Position numbers and translations under genes: made by a program. Positions 1 to 11,700 of a stretch of DNA of 64,000 nucleotides are shown one piece after another; position 1 is the first letter of the stretch; every line of letters begins with the position of its first letter. The DNA is from Asterias rubens. Its lineage: Eukaryota; Echinodermata; Asteroidea; Forcipulatida; Asteriidae. Where the stretch lies: assembly GCF_902459465.1 (NCBI RefSeq), contig NC_047078.1, positions 5,666,333 to 5,730,332 on the forward strand, in the 5' to 3' direction. The notes under the pieces were generated by a model. The model saw only the letters and a list, made by a program, of their open reading frames with translations, was not told where the DNA came from and did not search any database.

Positions 1-121
1 TTGGTTTTTACCCATACACCGATGTGTGTTAGCACTGTATACTCAGTACTTTCCCGAGTCCTGTGAAAAAAATATCACAGTGAGTATACAGTGCTAACAC
101 ACATCGGTGTATGGGTAAAAA
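1..121. repeat. Two SINE 3' tails head to head (foldback)
   Basis: The left arm (about 5-46) and right arm (about 81-121) are near-perfect inverted copies that include ACACATCGGTGTATGGGT. Between them lies a stretch like the tail of the SINE at 5815-5945 (AGTACT, a pyrimidine-rich part, then a T run and ACAG). I read this as two 3' tails of one SINE family inserted in opposite directions, with an A-rich end at 116-133. A single foldback element is the alternative. Confidence 0.55.
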
Positions 122-1419
122 CAAAAACAAAAAAATATTCTTTATCCCCGATGCAAATTTAACATCTATTATATTTCATACTAATTACTCTATTCATGAA
201 TTCTCGATTCACTACTCAAGCAGAAGGGGGGTGTAAGGAGGATGGTTTATTGGTTAAAATGTTTTATTGCTTCTTCTTTGTATAGGTTTAGGTTTCAGGC
301 CAGGAGTTTCATCTTCAAAGAGGGCAAGTCCATTTTAATTTTGCAAAGGGCACTTCCAATGCAAAGTATTTAGGTATATCGAAAAAAAAAATTTATGGGG
401 CACCAAGGCCAAGACCTGGGGCAAGGACGGCCATGGCCTCTGTTTGATTCCTGGACTAGGTTGCTTTGCTATTTACTCTTTATTTTGTGGTAGCTGTTGT
501 TGAAATGGCTTTTCAGTTTGGCTTAAAAACATATTTAATTTGGAATTTTATGAAATCAGAGGTTCGAGCAGACGCTGCTAGTATGGGTCAGAAATGATTG
601 TAAACTTTATTGACAAAGTTTGTTCTTATTATAAAGCCAGCAGCCAAAAATTCTGCACTTATCAACAAAGATCCTCTTTCGCGCAAGTCTTCTGAACCTC
701 TGACTTCATTGTAGTATGCTCCCCTGGTGGGACAATAGTTTGATTGCATGACGCTACTATTATATAACCCGGAACAAGGACAGGAACAAGACCAATTAAT
801 TAAATCGTGTATTATTTTAATGAATCCTTTTTGCTGTTTGTCTCTTAAGTTACTGAAGTTAAACAAGTACATGCTGCAAAAAAAACACAATCCAGGAAGC
901 TACCATAAAGGACATACATGTTCAATGTACATGAATGTACATGTATATATCATGAACTTATTGAGTCATAAATAGTCCGAGATTGGGAACAGTAACCATG
1001 GTAACTTTATTGTTGCCTAGTGATGATAAATAAAACCCATGACAAGTTAGATGACGCATTGTGCTGAAACTTTCATTGGAGTTTTTAGATCAATATCATA
1101 ATTCAATGAAAATAAATGTCATTTTAGATGCAGGTTGACTTCAAACATGTATTAAAAAACAAATCCTAGTTCAGGTACTAGTGTCAGGTACTAAAGTATT
1201 GAATGTGGTATGAAGGCCTATAATGTAAGCCGTTTATGTAAGCCTGATCCTTCTAAACTACCGACAAAGTTGTCTTGTATATAAATGTCGTACGCGTCTC
1301 TTTATTGTTAAAACGAGTTCTGTTTTATTTTATTTTAAATTCTAGTCTTATTTAGACGACCTCTGAACTTGATTGAAGACTAACTGCAGTAGGCTATCCA
1401 ATGAACTGTACCTAAAGAT
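122..1419. other. Intergenic stretch, no gene seen
   Basis: AT-rich DNA. Positions 285-455 are a copy of the dispersed repeat that also occurs near 7350, 16090, 18607 and 34420 (inverted). It is recognised by GGGCAAG, then CAAAGGGCACTT, then GGGCACCAAGGC. The short ORFs here lack any recognisable domain. Confidence 0.5.
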
Positions 1420-1795
1420 TTAAAGGAACACGTTGCCTTGAATCGAACGGGTTGGTCTATAAAAAGTGTTTGAAACTGTTGGTTATGAAATGCATGTGGT
1501 TAGAAAGATGTTTTAAAAGTAGAATATAATGATCCACACAAGTATCACTCAAAATTGCACGGTTTTCCATTTTTGTCGCGAACTAACACGATCAGCCATT
1601 TATGGGAGTATAAATGGCCGACCGTGTTAGTCGACGAGGTAAAAAGAAAAAACACGCAATTTCAAGGCATATTTGTGTAGATAATTGTATTCTACCTTTA
1701 CAACATCTTTCTACCCATATGCATTTTATAACAAACGGTTACAGAACGCTTTTCAAAGACCAACTCGACAGATCCAAGGCAACGTGTTCCTTTAA
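1420..1795. mobile_element. Foldback MITE, family B (full copy)
   Basis: A palindromic element of about 375 bp. It starts TTTAAAGGAACACGTTGCC and ends with the inverse GGCAACGTGTTCCTTTAA. The two halves mirror each other around a centre near 1600, where CCATTTATGGGAGTATAAATGG forms the tip. No transposase is encoded. Other copies lie at 9777-9942 (half), 18684-18986 and 22340-22731. Confidence 0.8.
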
Positions 1796-3440
1796 CACTT
1801 GATCCAAATCTCACGAACTTGTTACCAAACTGCTAGTCCGTTTCGCAAACTTGACGACCAAGTATTTTGATTTAAGTTTGAATGATTGTACATGATGGCT
1901 CTGAGTAACGAACTTTTACAAAAATTGTGTCTTGGTTAAATGTCAAGTTAAACGTGCATTTGGCTACTCGTTCTAAGAGTTTGTTCCGTTCACCGGTAAA
2001 GGCAAAGCTTGTCAGTCACAAAAACACAGGGATCTGATGTATTGCAGTCTGTGCAGGGCCCATTTTCATAGAGCTGATTAAAGCCATTATACACTTTTAA
2101 ACAGTATTGTCCAAGTCCCACACTTCGTGTCTCACAACTTATATATAAAATAATAAACCTGTGAAAATTTAGGCTCAATCGGTCTTTGGAGTCGGGAGAA
2201 AATAACGGGAAAACCCACTCTTGTTTCCGCACGTTTCGCCGTGTCATGACATGTGTTTAAAATGAATCCGTAATTCTCGCGTACGAGAATTGATATTGTT
2301 TCAATGTTTTCTCAAAAAGTAAAGCATTTCATGGACTAATATTTCAGGAGAAGTCTTTCACCATTACCTTCTGTAAACCCTGTAAATTATTTGTAAACCT
2401 GTGAACTTTTTTCTTTTTTTTCTGTACCGAAAGTGTATAAGGGCTTTAACGGTTGATTTTGTCCTTACTGCGCAAGTTTCCATTTTATACGCTGCTTACC
2501 GTACCTGTTTTAAAAGACATGCTAACCTTCCAGTGCTTACTGTATGACAGTTTAGGATGTAACCATGCAAATCCATGGTGAATGCATAGGCTGGCTGCCT
2601 AATTCTTTTGCCAACCTATAAAATATGCTTACACTTTAAACATATTTTTCTGCTATAGTTAGCACAAAAATTTGCTTACCGTTAAGCAGCGCTATGAAAT
2701 TGGCTCAGATGTCATATTAAAAGTTATCAATAATATGGTAAGCTCTCAAAACTTATTCAGCTTAAAACGTTTTCAGCCTAAAACTCCTTTTTATTTAATA
2801 TTGCTTTGAACCTACACATGTATAATCTAGAAAAATTTATTCAGATTTGCCTTCATGTAGACTAGATTAATGACATCACACCCAAAAAAAGGGTTTGTTT
2901 GAAAATAATCATAGACAGCAAAAAATACAAAACAAGTTTTTCTTTAGTTTATCTCTAGAACATAAAAACTAGCAAACACACTATGTGTGTTTATGAAACA
3001 GTGTGAAAACTGAAATAAATATTAAAATTGTAATTGTTACTTGTTAAATTGTTTTGAATTTTTATGTGTTTATTATTGAGATTGTATATGAGTGAACTTG
3101 TTGTGTGTGTTTTTTTTCTTCAAAATATTGCGGATTGAAATTGGCAACTGAATTTGGGATGAACAATTTCTTTGTTTAACATCAAATTTTTAAATTATTA
3201 CCATCATTTTCCCTTGTGGGTTATCACTTGATAACTCCTAAAGAGTCAGGGGATTCGAGAGTGCAAATATGGCAGTTTCATCAGGTTGAATGGCTTATGA
3301 CTGCCCCCTCCCCTCCCCCAACAAAGATATAGTGACCACCAAAACGGAGAGGCCAGTTGTTACGAGCGCCAGCACGTTAATCCGGAGGTCATTGGTTCAA
3401 ATCACTTGCTCTAGTTAATTTGTCTTTGTTCAACCCCATA
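1796..3440. other. Intergenic stretch with decayed MITEs and a SINE head
   Basis: Positions 2043-2245 are a degenerate right half of MITE family A (recognised by the AAACCTGTGAAAATTT part). Positions 2590-2700 resemble the 'gcttaccgttaagcag...ctatgaaattgg' foldback family. Positions 3345-3415 carry a tRNA-like B box (GGTTCAAATC) after a plausible A-box region and are probably a SINE relic. No gene is seen. Confidence 0.45.
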
Positions 3441-3915
3441 TTATGTACAATTTTACCCAATCAATTTCTGTCGTGGTATATTACTTGAAACTCTTATGAA
3501 AAAGATGTTTTTTGTCGAAACCCTAAAACTCTCTGCCCGAAACAGACCACAAAAACACAACCATAATGTCATGATTGAGGACTAAGAATGTTACAAGTTT
3601 TACAACGAGTAAGGGAATTTCGGAAATAGCTTTGGAAGATCTTTAATTATCATGGATACCCCGAAACGAAACAAATGTTATGTGACAAACACTCTGCCTG
3701 AGTCAGATCACACAACACACGACAATAAATTTATGATTAAAGACTAAAGAATTGTACAATTTTTATAAAGGGAAAGGGAATTGGGAAATATGAAACCACG
3801 AAACGAAACAAGTGTAAATGTGACAAACTCTCTGCCTTGAGTCAGATCACACAAAACACCTTTAAGAATTGATGATTAAGAACTAAGAATTGTACAATTT
3901 TAAAAGGAAAGGAAA
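3441..3915. repeat. Tandem repeat, three diverged units of about 140-160 bp
   Basis: The block 'actctctgcc(c/t)gA...cagatcacac...gattaa(a)gactaagaattgtacaa' recurs at about 3529, 3691 and 3828. The spacing is roughly 162 and 137 bp, so the units have diverged by small indels. A C homopolymer follows at about 3931-3949. Confidence 0.6.
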
Positions 3916-3949
3916 ATCCTAATCCCTTGGTCCCCCCCCCCCCCCCCCT

Positions 3950-5628
3950 CCGCACCGGATGGAGTGGGCGGGGCTATTCACCCTTTGATCCCCTATCTGC
4001 ATGTGTACTGACCGACTGACAACAAGTCTAAACACAGTAGTCTAAGCCCCGCCTCTTCTAATACAACAAAGCACGTGTTCGCTGAAGCATGGCCAGAGTG
4101 TAGATTAGACAGCTAGCTAGGCGTCTTTCGTCATTGAAAATAACACACACGGTACATAGTCCTACAGCATCACGGCCGACCTAAGTACTATACTAACAGG
4201 GGAAAAACCTTACGGTGTTTCACATCTTCTGGACTTCATACATACATTTTGAGTGAAATATGATACGGATAATTCCATAAGTTTACCAGTTCAACATCAT
4301 CTTTCCAGTTTGTATACCTTTATTGTATGAACAGATTTACGTTGATAGAGGTGAGTTCTTCCTCCCATGGATGGTTAAAAGTGAAATATTGTTCGCACAT
4401 TCACAAGAAGAGGGTTGATAATTTTGGTTGGATGGTTTAATTAGTTCTTTGAAAAGTTAAAGTCCACAAATGGAATGGGCCAATTCACATGTCATGTACT
4501 CGTCGGCTTCGTTTGTTTAGTGTTACTCAAGGCGTCCTTGTGTATGTATGATGCTGGTAGTAGTGGGTAAACTGCTGGTTCTCTATGGTGGACGTCTTTC
4601 AGTGGTCAGCTAGCTCATCACAGTTAACAACTGGGCGTCTCCTGAAGAATGGAACATCTTTGCACTTGCAGGGTCTCAATCTCATTCATTGAGGTGCTGC
4701 TTACCTCCTGATTCTAAACCCTGATTCTGCTGAGTAGCATTGCATGATTGCTTAACTAAATTACTGGTTGTAACTTTTAGTTTAAACGATTGCTTGTATT
4801 TTTTGTAGGAGTGCACTGGCACTGTTTGTTGTGACTACTGTACTGTAGTTTGTGCATGATGATGTTGATCAGTTGATGATGATAATATGGCTTGCATATT
4901 GTCAACAAAATATTGTGCTGCTATACTACAGTTAACCAAATTCACTACAACCATGGATGGAGGTAGTTGCGATAACGTGACCCTCCGTTGACGGCGAAGC
5001 CGAAGTTCGCCGTCGGGAGGAGGGTTACGTTTTGCAACTAGGATGGAAAGAACCTCCATGCTAACTACATACAATGTACTACTACTAGCTACCTACTTCT
5101 ATAACGATGATGAGGTTCATTTTGCTATCGTCTCCAAGATAGCGGAACAAACCTCATTATAGTTATATAGGAGAATAAGTTACCTACTTACTAATTTAGT
5201 TACGATCTCAGCCCCCCCCCCCCCCCCATCCTTCTTCCGCTCCGGTCTGTCTGTCTCGCTGTGTCAGTGTCATGGAGGATGAAGGGATGTTTAAATTGCA
5301 AATTCTATCAATAAGTCTATATTTAGAAGCCCTTCCATAATTAGTTGCGATAACGTAACCCTCCTCCCAACAGCCGCAAGGCCATCGGGAGGAGCTGCCG
5401 TCGGGAGGAGGGTTCATCACTACCGGTACTATGTGATAGAATTGTTTAGTTTTTAGTTGCCTTTGACATTTCTTTGGAAACCACCTTATTTTAAGAGTGG
5501 TTTCCATTAACAAACGTATCCCTTCCCTTTTTAATTAACAAAGAAAGTTATTTTTTCTTAATTAACAGAGAGAGTTACCGTCCAACTAAATTTCTTCCGA
5601 CTGTGTGTGACCTACCCGTGTCTTCATC
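3950..5628. other. Region upstream of PTPMT1, no gene assigned
   Basis: It holds two related short foldbacks at about 4965-5035 and 5343-5415 (gataacgt(g/a)accctcc ... ggaggagggtta/c). A hairpin lies at 5105-5155 (ATGAGGTT ... AACCTCAT, with CTATC/GATAG inside), and a C run at about 5211-5226. The PTPMT1 promoter should lie just before 5629, but I see no clear TATA box or other decisive motif. Confidence 0.4.
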
Positions 5629-5778
5629 ATGGGCGTAGGTTCCAAATTAATGTTCTACCCAACACTTGGATTTAATGTCGTCATGAAGAAAGTTTCATCA
5701 CGAAGATGGTACGACAGAATTGATCAAACAGTTGTGCTTGGTGCTTTGCCGTTGAGAAGTAACAACTACGCTCAAGAG
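5629..5778 (+). CDS. PTPMT1: PTPMT1 exon 1 (residues 1-50)
   Basis: It starts at an ATG with the context catcATGg and ends in CAAGAG before the donor gtattt. It encodes the membrane-proximal N-terminus and the conserved [20 protein letters not shown] segment, which PTPMT1 proteins carry just before the phosphatase domain. This exon is too short for simple ORF calling and was found by extending upstream from the conserved exons. Confidence 0.92.
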
Positions 5779-8700
5779 GTATTTTATAATTAATTTTGTC
5801 CCTGTACCGTTTTGTATTTTAAGCACTGACTGTATCAGTACTTTCAAGAGTTCTGTAAAAAAAAAAATTGACAGACATATCATTTGGTTGAGATTTGAAC
5901 CCTTGCTAGAGTAGATGTCTTGCCACTAGACAACCGAGCTAGCTACATGTAGCCTCGGCCCAATTGAATAAAGCCTGTTAGCACAAAAATTTGCTTAGCA
6001 TGAAATATTTGCCTTGATAAAAACAGGATTACCAACCACATTTCCGGGTGATTTTCAGGCTACACAAACAACAGCTGAATACCAGTCAGTAACGAGCAAA
6101 ATGCAATAAGTGGAAATTTGGTTGGTAATCTCGTTTTAATCAATTAAATGATGTGGGTACTTATTCAAAATGTCCATAGATTTACATTAAACTTACAGGG
6201 TTTGAAGATAATTATAGTGGAAAGCTTCCCTTCAAATCTTACTTCTTGAGGTGCTGTAGTTTTTGAGAAATGAGTAAAACAATGTCATGAAAACACGTTT
6301 GTAAATGATTAAAATAATTTTCGTCTCATGAGACGAAAATTATTTTCATGACATTGTTTTACTCATTTCCCCCAAACTACAGCACCTCAGCACATAGTAT
6401 TTTCAGGGGAGCTTTCTACTATCATTATCTTCAAACTGTGTAAGTTTAGTGTAAATCTGTGGACATTGTGTTTTTCATCCTACAAAAGTTACATACATGT
6501 AGACCGTTTAAGGGAGAATTTCCATGCTAAGCAATTTTTTTGTGCTTACAGGCTTTATGAAATTAGGCCCAGGTGGCTGGAGGTAGTTACTAATCTTATG
6601 TTGAAGCAGTGCAGTGTGTACTTCAATGGTTTGATAGATTCTATTTTTGCATCGGAGATGAAGAATATAGTTTGTTTTTACCCTAACACTACATCTACTT
6701 AAAGGTATTTTATGTTTTCCGCATGCTTGGCTCTGTTTTGTTAAAGAAAGGTATTTTTAAATATTTGTACAGCACTTACACGATCAGTGAACGATTTCTC
6801 CTCTGTAGGCCTATAGCATAACAAAATGTTACACAAAATGTATCAGTTGCTACTAAAAAAAATCTTCAGCTTAGCATTTGTGCACAAAGAATGTTCCGTC
6901 CGAATATATTTTACTATGCAAAACCTGCTGCTTTGAAATCTTTCGGTGACGAGAAAAAGTTTCAATACCGAGACAGTGACTACAGTGGCAAGTAGGAAAA
7001 ACTTCACATCGGGTGTGCATCCCTAGTACTAGAATGAGTTTCAAGCCCCTGACAGCCTCTCTTGCCTGTTGCTAGGAAACAAACATTATTTAAATAGGAC
7101 TTTTAAATCTGTATTCAGGACGGGTAGGAATGATGATATCTGGGGATTTGCCGATAAAACCATCCTGGACATAATCTCTCTAGATATGTGATCCTGAGAA
7201 ACAAGGTCACTCATTTTTATTTGGCATTGAAAAGATTATGATGATGATAACCGTTAATAGATATCCAGAGGTTATTACTTGTTTCTTGGGACTGAATGAA
7301 TGAATGAAAAAGTTCTTAATTATCCTAGAGCAAGCCCTAAGTTGGGACTACAGGCCTGTATGCTTTGTTTTTGAAAGGGCAAGGGCACTAAGGCGATTTC
7401 TCCTTGTTAAAGGACACCCTACATTATGAGGAAATTGTAAAGTTCTACTGGAGCATTTCAAGGGCACCACGGCAATGACCAGGGGGCATGAACATGATGA
7501 AGGCAATATCCTTCGTGGCTATCCGTGAAATCTACCTCCAGGGCTTAAATTTTACACTGCACCAAAAGCATGATGCCAGTGATTTTACTTACGGGTCAGT
7601 CTAGTCACAGCGGTCTTGTGTTGTTTTTCATCTGAATGCAGTGTTCAAATGTTGACTTTTGAGTAAAAATGTTTCAATTTTGTCGAGTATCAAAAAATAG
7701 GCTCCAGGTCAGGCCAGTAGTACAGTGTAAAATTTGAGCCCTGATAATGAATGGTTTATGAGTGCATTGGTGAGATTATTTCTGTGTTTTGAAAGATGGG
7801 ATGTTCAAGCTGAGTGTAATTGAACATTCCATCTGTCATGGAATGAAAATATTTTCTCAACTGCACAGATGCAAAACAGTCATTACTTTTTATAGATTTG
7901 TTTTTGATATAATCAAAGCAGGCCAATTTTGTCATTAAATCGTTGGTATTCGTCTCGCAAACAGCATTTAATGGTTTTGTTACCGCGCCATTTAAGTACG
8001 CTTTGGATCATAGATTTTTTCCATTTTTTGAAAAAGTACAAGATTGTTATTTATAAAACACAATCAACAAAAGGAAATGACCCAAAGCATGGCTGAAATT
8101 CTAAACCAACTTAAAATTTAATTGATGTCATATTATTTCATCGAGGATAAACACAAATTGTGTTTTGTCCATACATGTACAATAATAAGGGAATCATTGT
8201 GTGGTGAAGAGGTTTTCAACTAGTGGTTTAATGCCAAGGAGGCCTGGTTCTTGATCATTTTACCGAGACGAAGTCGAGGTAAATTACAAAGAACCAGGCC
8301 TCGGCGGGTTTAAACCACTAGTTGAAAACCGATTCAACACACTTTGATTCCCATTCATAAATACCTTTTTGGTCAAAAAGTAAAATAAATGCAAAAAATA
8401 TAATTGTTAAATGATTTCTTTCAACATCACCCCACCAGCTATGAAATGGTAAAGACCTCTGCCGCCCTCGGGTAAACAACTCCTTATATAAGGGAATGTT
8501 GTGCGCGTATCGCATGATGTGGCACAACTGTTTCAGCCGTTGCTCTCGACCAATAGGAATGAAGAAACTGTCTTATAAGAACAGATGCAAGGTCGCGTGT
8601 CACGCCCATGAGTTAACACTTTTTACCGGTCATAAACAAAGGTTTATACACACCCACGTGACGCGCTCTCCACCAATAGGAATAGCGAAACTGTCTGAGG

Positions 8701-11700
8701 TGCTTATGAATATATGTGTTTTAAAAACACTGTTTTGTACACAGGTAAAAATTCAGTTGTCATTCATACCTTTGACCTTTACCATTGTAGACCTGGGCCC
8801 AATTTCATAGGCCGCTTTAATTTAAAGCATAAAAATAAGCCAAGCATTTGATATGCTATAAACCTGAAGAAGGCTGCTAGCCAAAATGCAATCTAAGCAG
8901 TCAGCATTTTTTTTTAAGCATTAGTAGCTCTATGAAAAAGGACCCAGATGTGTTATTACTAGACCACAGATATTGCCCAGTAGCTAGTATTTCATCCTTT
9001 GTTTGTTCTATGGTTTATGACACAAAACGGCAGATGATAAAAACAAAGTTGTTTACACATTTCTGATGCAAATTTAACATCCAATAAAAATTTTAATTAA
9101 GTTCTACCCTTGGGTTTGGATCCTTGCTGTAGAACAGCCTGTGTATTGTTGTCTGCAGTTCTCAGAAAAAAGTAGTGAAGTGTTATCATTGCTGTAAAGG
9201 TTACTATTCAATTGGAATGTATTCCACTTTGTCACCAACAATAGACTAGAGACATGGGCCCATTTTCATGGTTCTGCCTACCACAGAATAGACCGATCCA
9301 TTAGGCTCCGCCCACGACGCACGTGTGAGCAAGAACACGTGAGCCTCTCCAATGCCTTTCTACACAACTCTGCCGCGCGCGCCAAGCATACGCGCACGCA
9401 TGTCGGACCTTCGTTGCGTTGTGATTGGTCAATACGTAATGGGGCGGAGCTTAATGGATCGGTCTATTCTGCACTTACGGCCCATAGAGCTACACGTATA
9501 CGCTTTACAGGGGTACTGCAGAATTTTGCAGTTAGCACAACCATAAACTTGGACTCCACTGAATGTGTGTTAAATGTACCGTACGTGCTACATGTCGTGC
9601 AGTACACAAACATGCACTGTACACCAATGTGGATTTAGCAATGTATCACTCAAGTTTTGTGAAGAAGAAAAAAATACACAAAGGTAAATCACTCAGGTGG
9701 GATTTCTTCCCACAACCTTTTTTTTTGCTACAGCAGAATGTCTTAGCATGACTAGATGATTCCTGACCAAGTGATTAGTCGACGAGGTAAAAAGAAAACC
9801 ACGCAATTTCAAGTGTTTCTTGTGTGGATAGTTATATTCTACTTTTAAAACATCTTTCTAATCATATGCATTTTATAACAAACGGTTACACACTCTTTTC
9901 AAAGACCAACTCGACTGATCCAAAGGCAACGTGTTCCTTTAAGCACTGAGATGCAAAATTAAATCTTCCTTTTTTTTTCGTTCGGTTTCCATTTTATTTG
10001 CCCAACACACAAAAAAAACACAATAAACCTGATTGTGAAAAGTTTGTAAGAGCCTACACAATGTGTAGAGATTTTATACTTGATTGTTCCCATTCTGCCT
10101 TCCAAGGACCAATATTATTATCATGCGTGTGAAAATCACTATTCATATTTTTGTCAAGAGAAAATAGGAGTTGCATAGACTTGTCAACAAGCTGTGCATG
10201 CCTGACTGCATTTTAAGAATAAACTAAAGCTATGTTATAATTCAAATCAATAATACTATTTAGGCTACACTCAATTGTGGAGAATTATGCAGTTTGTATT
10301 GTGAGTCATGCGGTGCATATTCAGTGGTTAGTTTCAAAGGCATTGAAGGGTTGTACAAAATGGGGCCGTCTGCTACTCTCACAATTTATATTTTTAGCTT
10401 ATTGGGGACTTCCTCTTTTTCTACAGATTAAAGGAAAATTTTAAGGAATAAAAAAACACTGTCAGTGCCTTCTTTCTAGGGGGAACGATTCTCGAGACTG
10501 CAGGGCTTGTACAATGTAGCTCAAAACTTTTGCTGGACCCAATTAAACTGGTTTTATATGAACCTACTAACATGTATGGGTATCGTCGTCGTCGTCCTAT
10601 GAGTCATGGCTGACCCTTTGTGACCCTGTTTATGATGTAGTTCCACTTCTGTCTATCCAGTGCAGATCAATAAGCAACGTTTATTGATAAGCCCGTGAGT
10701 TCTTTGATTCCGTCTGTCCAACGAAGTTTTTGACGGCCACGTCGGCGACTACCTGCTACACATCCTTGCATAAAGATCTTCTCAAGGTTGTCCCCCTCTC
10801 TTCTGGATATGTGACCAAAGTACTGAAGCTTGTTTTTGTTAATTTTTGAGGACAAGGTGGGTCTATCTTCTCCTATCAGGTTTCTAACAAAAACATTGGT
10901 CTTGTGCTCTTGCCATGATATTCTCAGCATTCTCCTCCAGCACCACATCTCAAAAGCGTTGATCCTGTTCCTGTCTGCTTTACCCACAGCCCACGTTTCA
11001 GACCCATAGGTGGCTATTGGGAAGACGAGAGCATTCATGAGTCGAATTTTGGTAGTTCTGGAGATCCCTCTGTCCTTCCAGATGTCAGTCAAGGAGATAG
11101 CTGATGTTCTTGCCATAGCAAGGCGCCTTCTGATGTCCTTAGAACTTCCACCTTCGTTGACGATCAAAGAGCCCAGAAAATTGAAGTTATTAACTACTTC
11201 AATATCCCCATCATCAGCGTGCAATGCCAGGTTTTGATCAAGAGTTCCTCCGTAAATCATCGCTTTTGTCTTCTTTACATTGAGAAACAACCCATAATCT
11301 TCGCTGGTGTACTTGACTTTAACAATCAGGTGTTGAAGTTCTGCTGCTGTTCTTGCTATCAAGGTGGTGTCATCTGCATATAGATTGGTGAGTTGCCGAC
11401 CTCCAATTGAGACCCCTCCTGCAAAGCCATCCAAGGCTTTCCGCATAATGTATTCAGCGTAAATGTTGAACAGAAAGGGTGAAAGTATGCTTCCTTGACG
11501 GACTCCTTGACCAATTGAGAACCAACCACTGTCTCCACACTCAGTTCTTACGGTGGCTTCTTGTCCTTGGTACAGTGCTCTGATTAGTTCAGTCAGATGT
11601 GTTGAGAATCCCATCTTTCTCATGATGTTCCATAGCTTCTGATGTTGGACGCAATCAAATGCCTTTGAATAATCTATGAAACAGAGGAACAATGGCTGGC

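Noticed and set aside
992-1005. GTAACCATGGTAAC as a second X-box
   Set aside because: The third base of the half site is A, against the RYYNYY rule, and no ciliary gene is nearby.
4835-5513. Minus-strand ORFs of 79-101 aa upstream of PTPMT1
   Set aside because: They cover short foldback repeats and a C run. No domain, no splice evidence.
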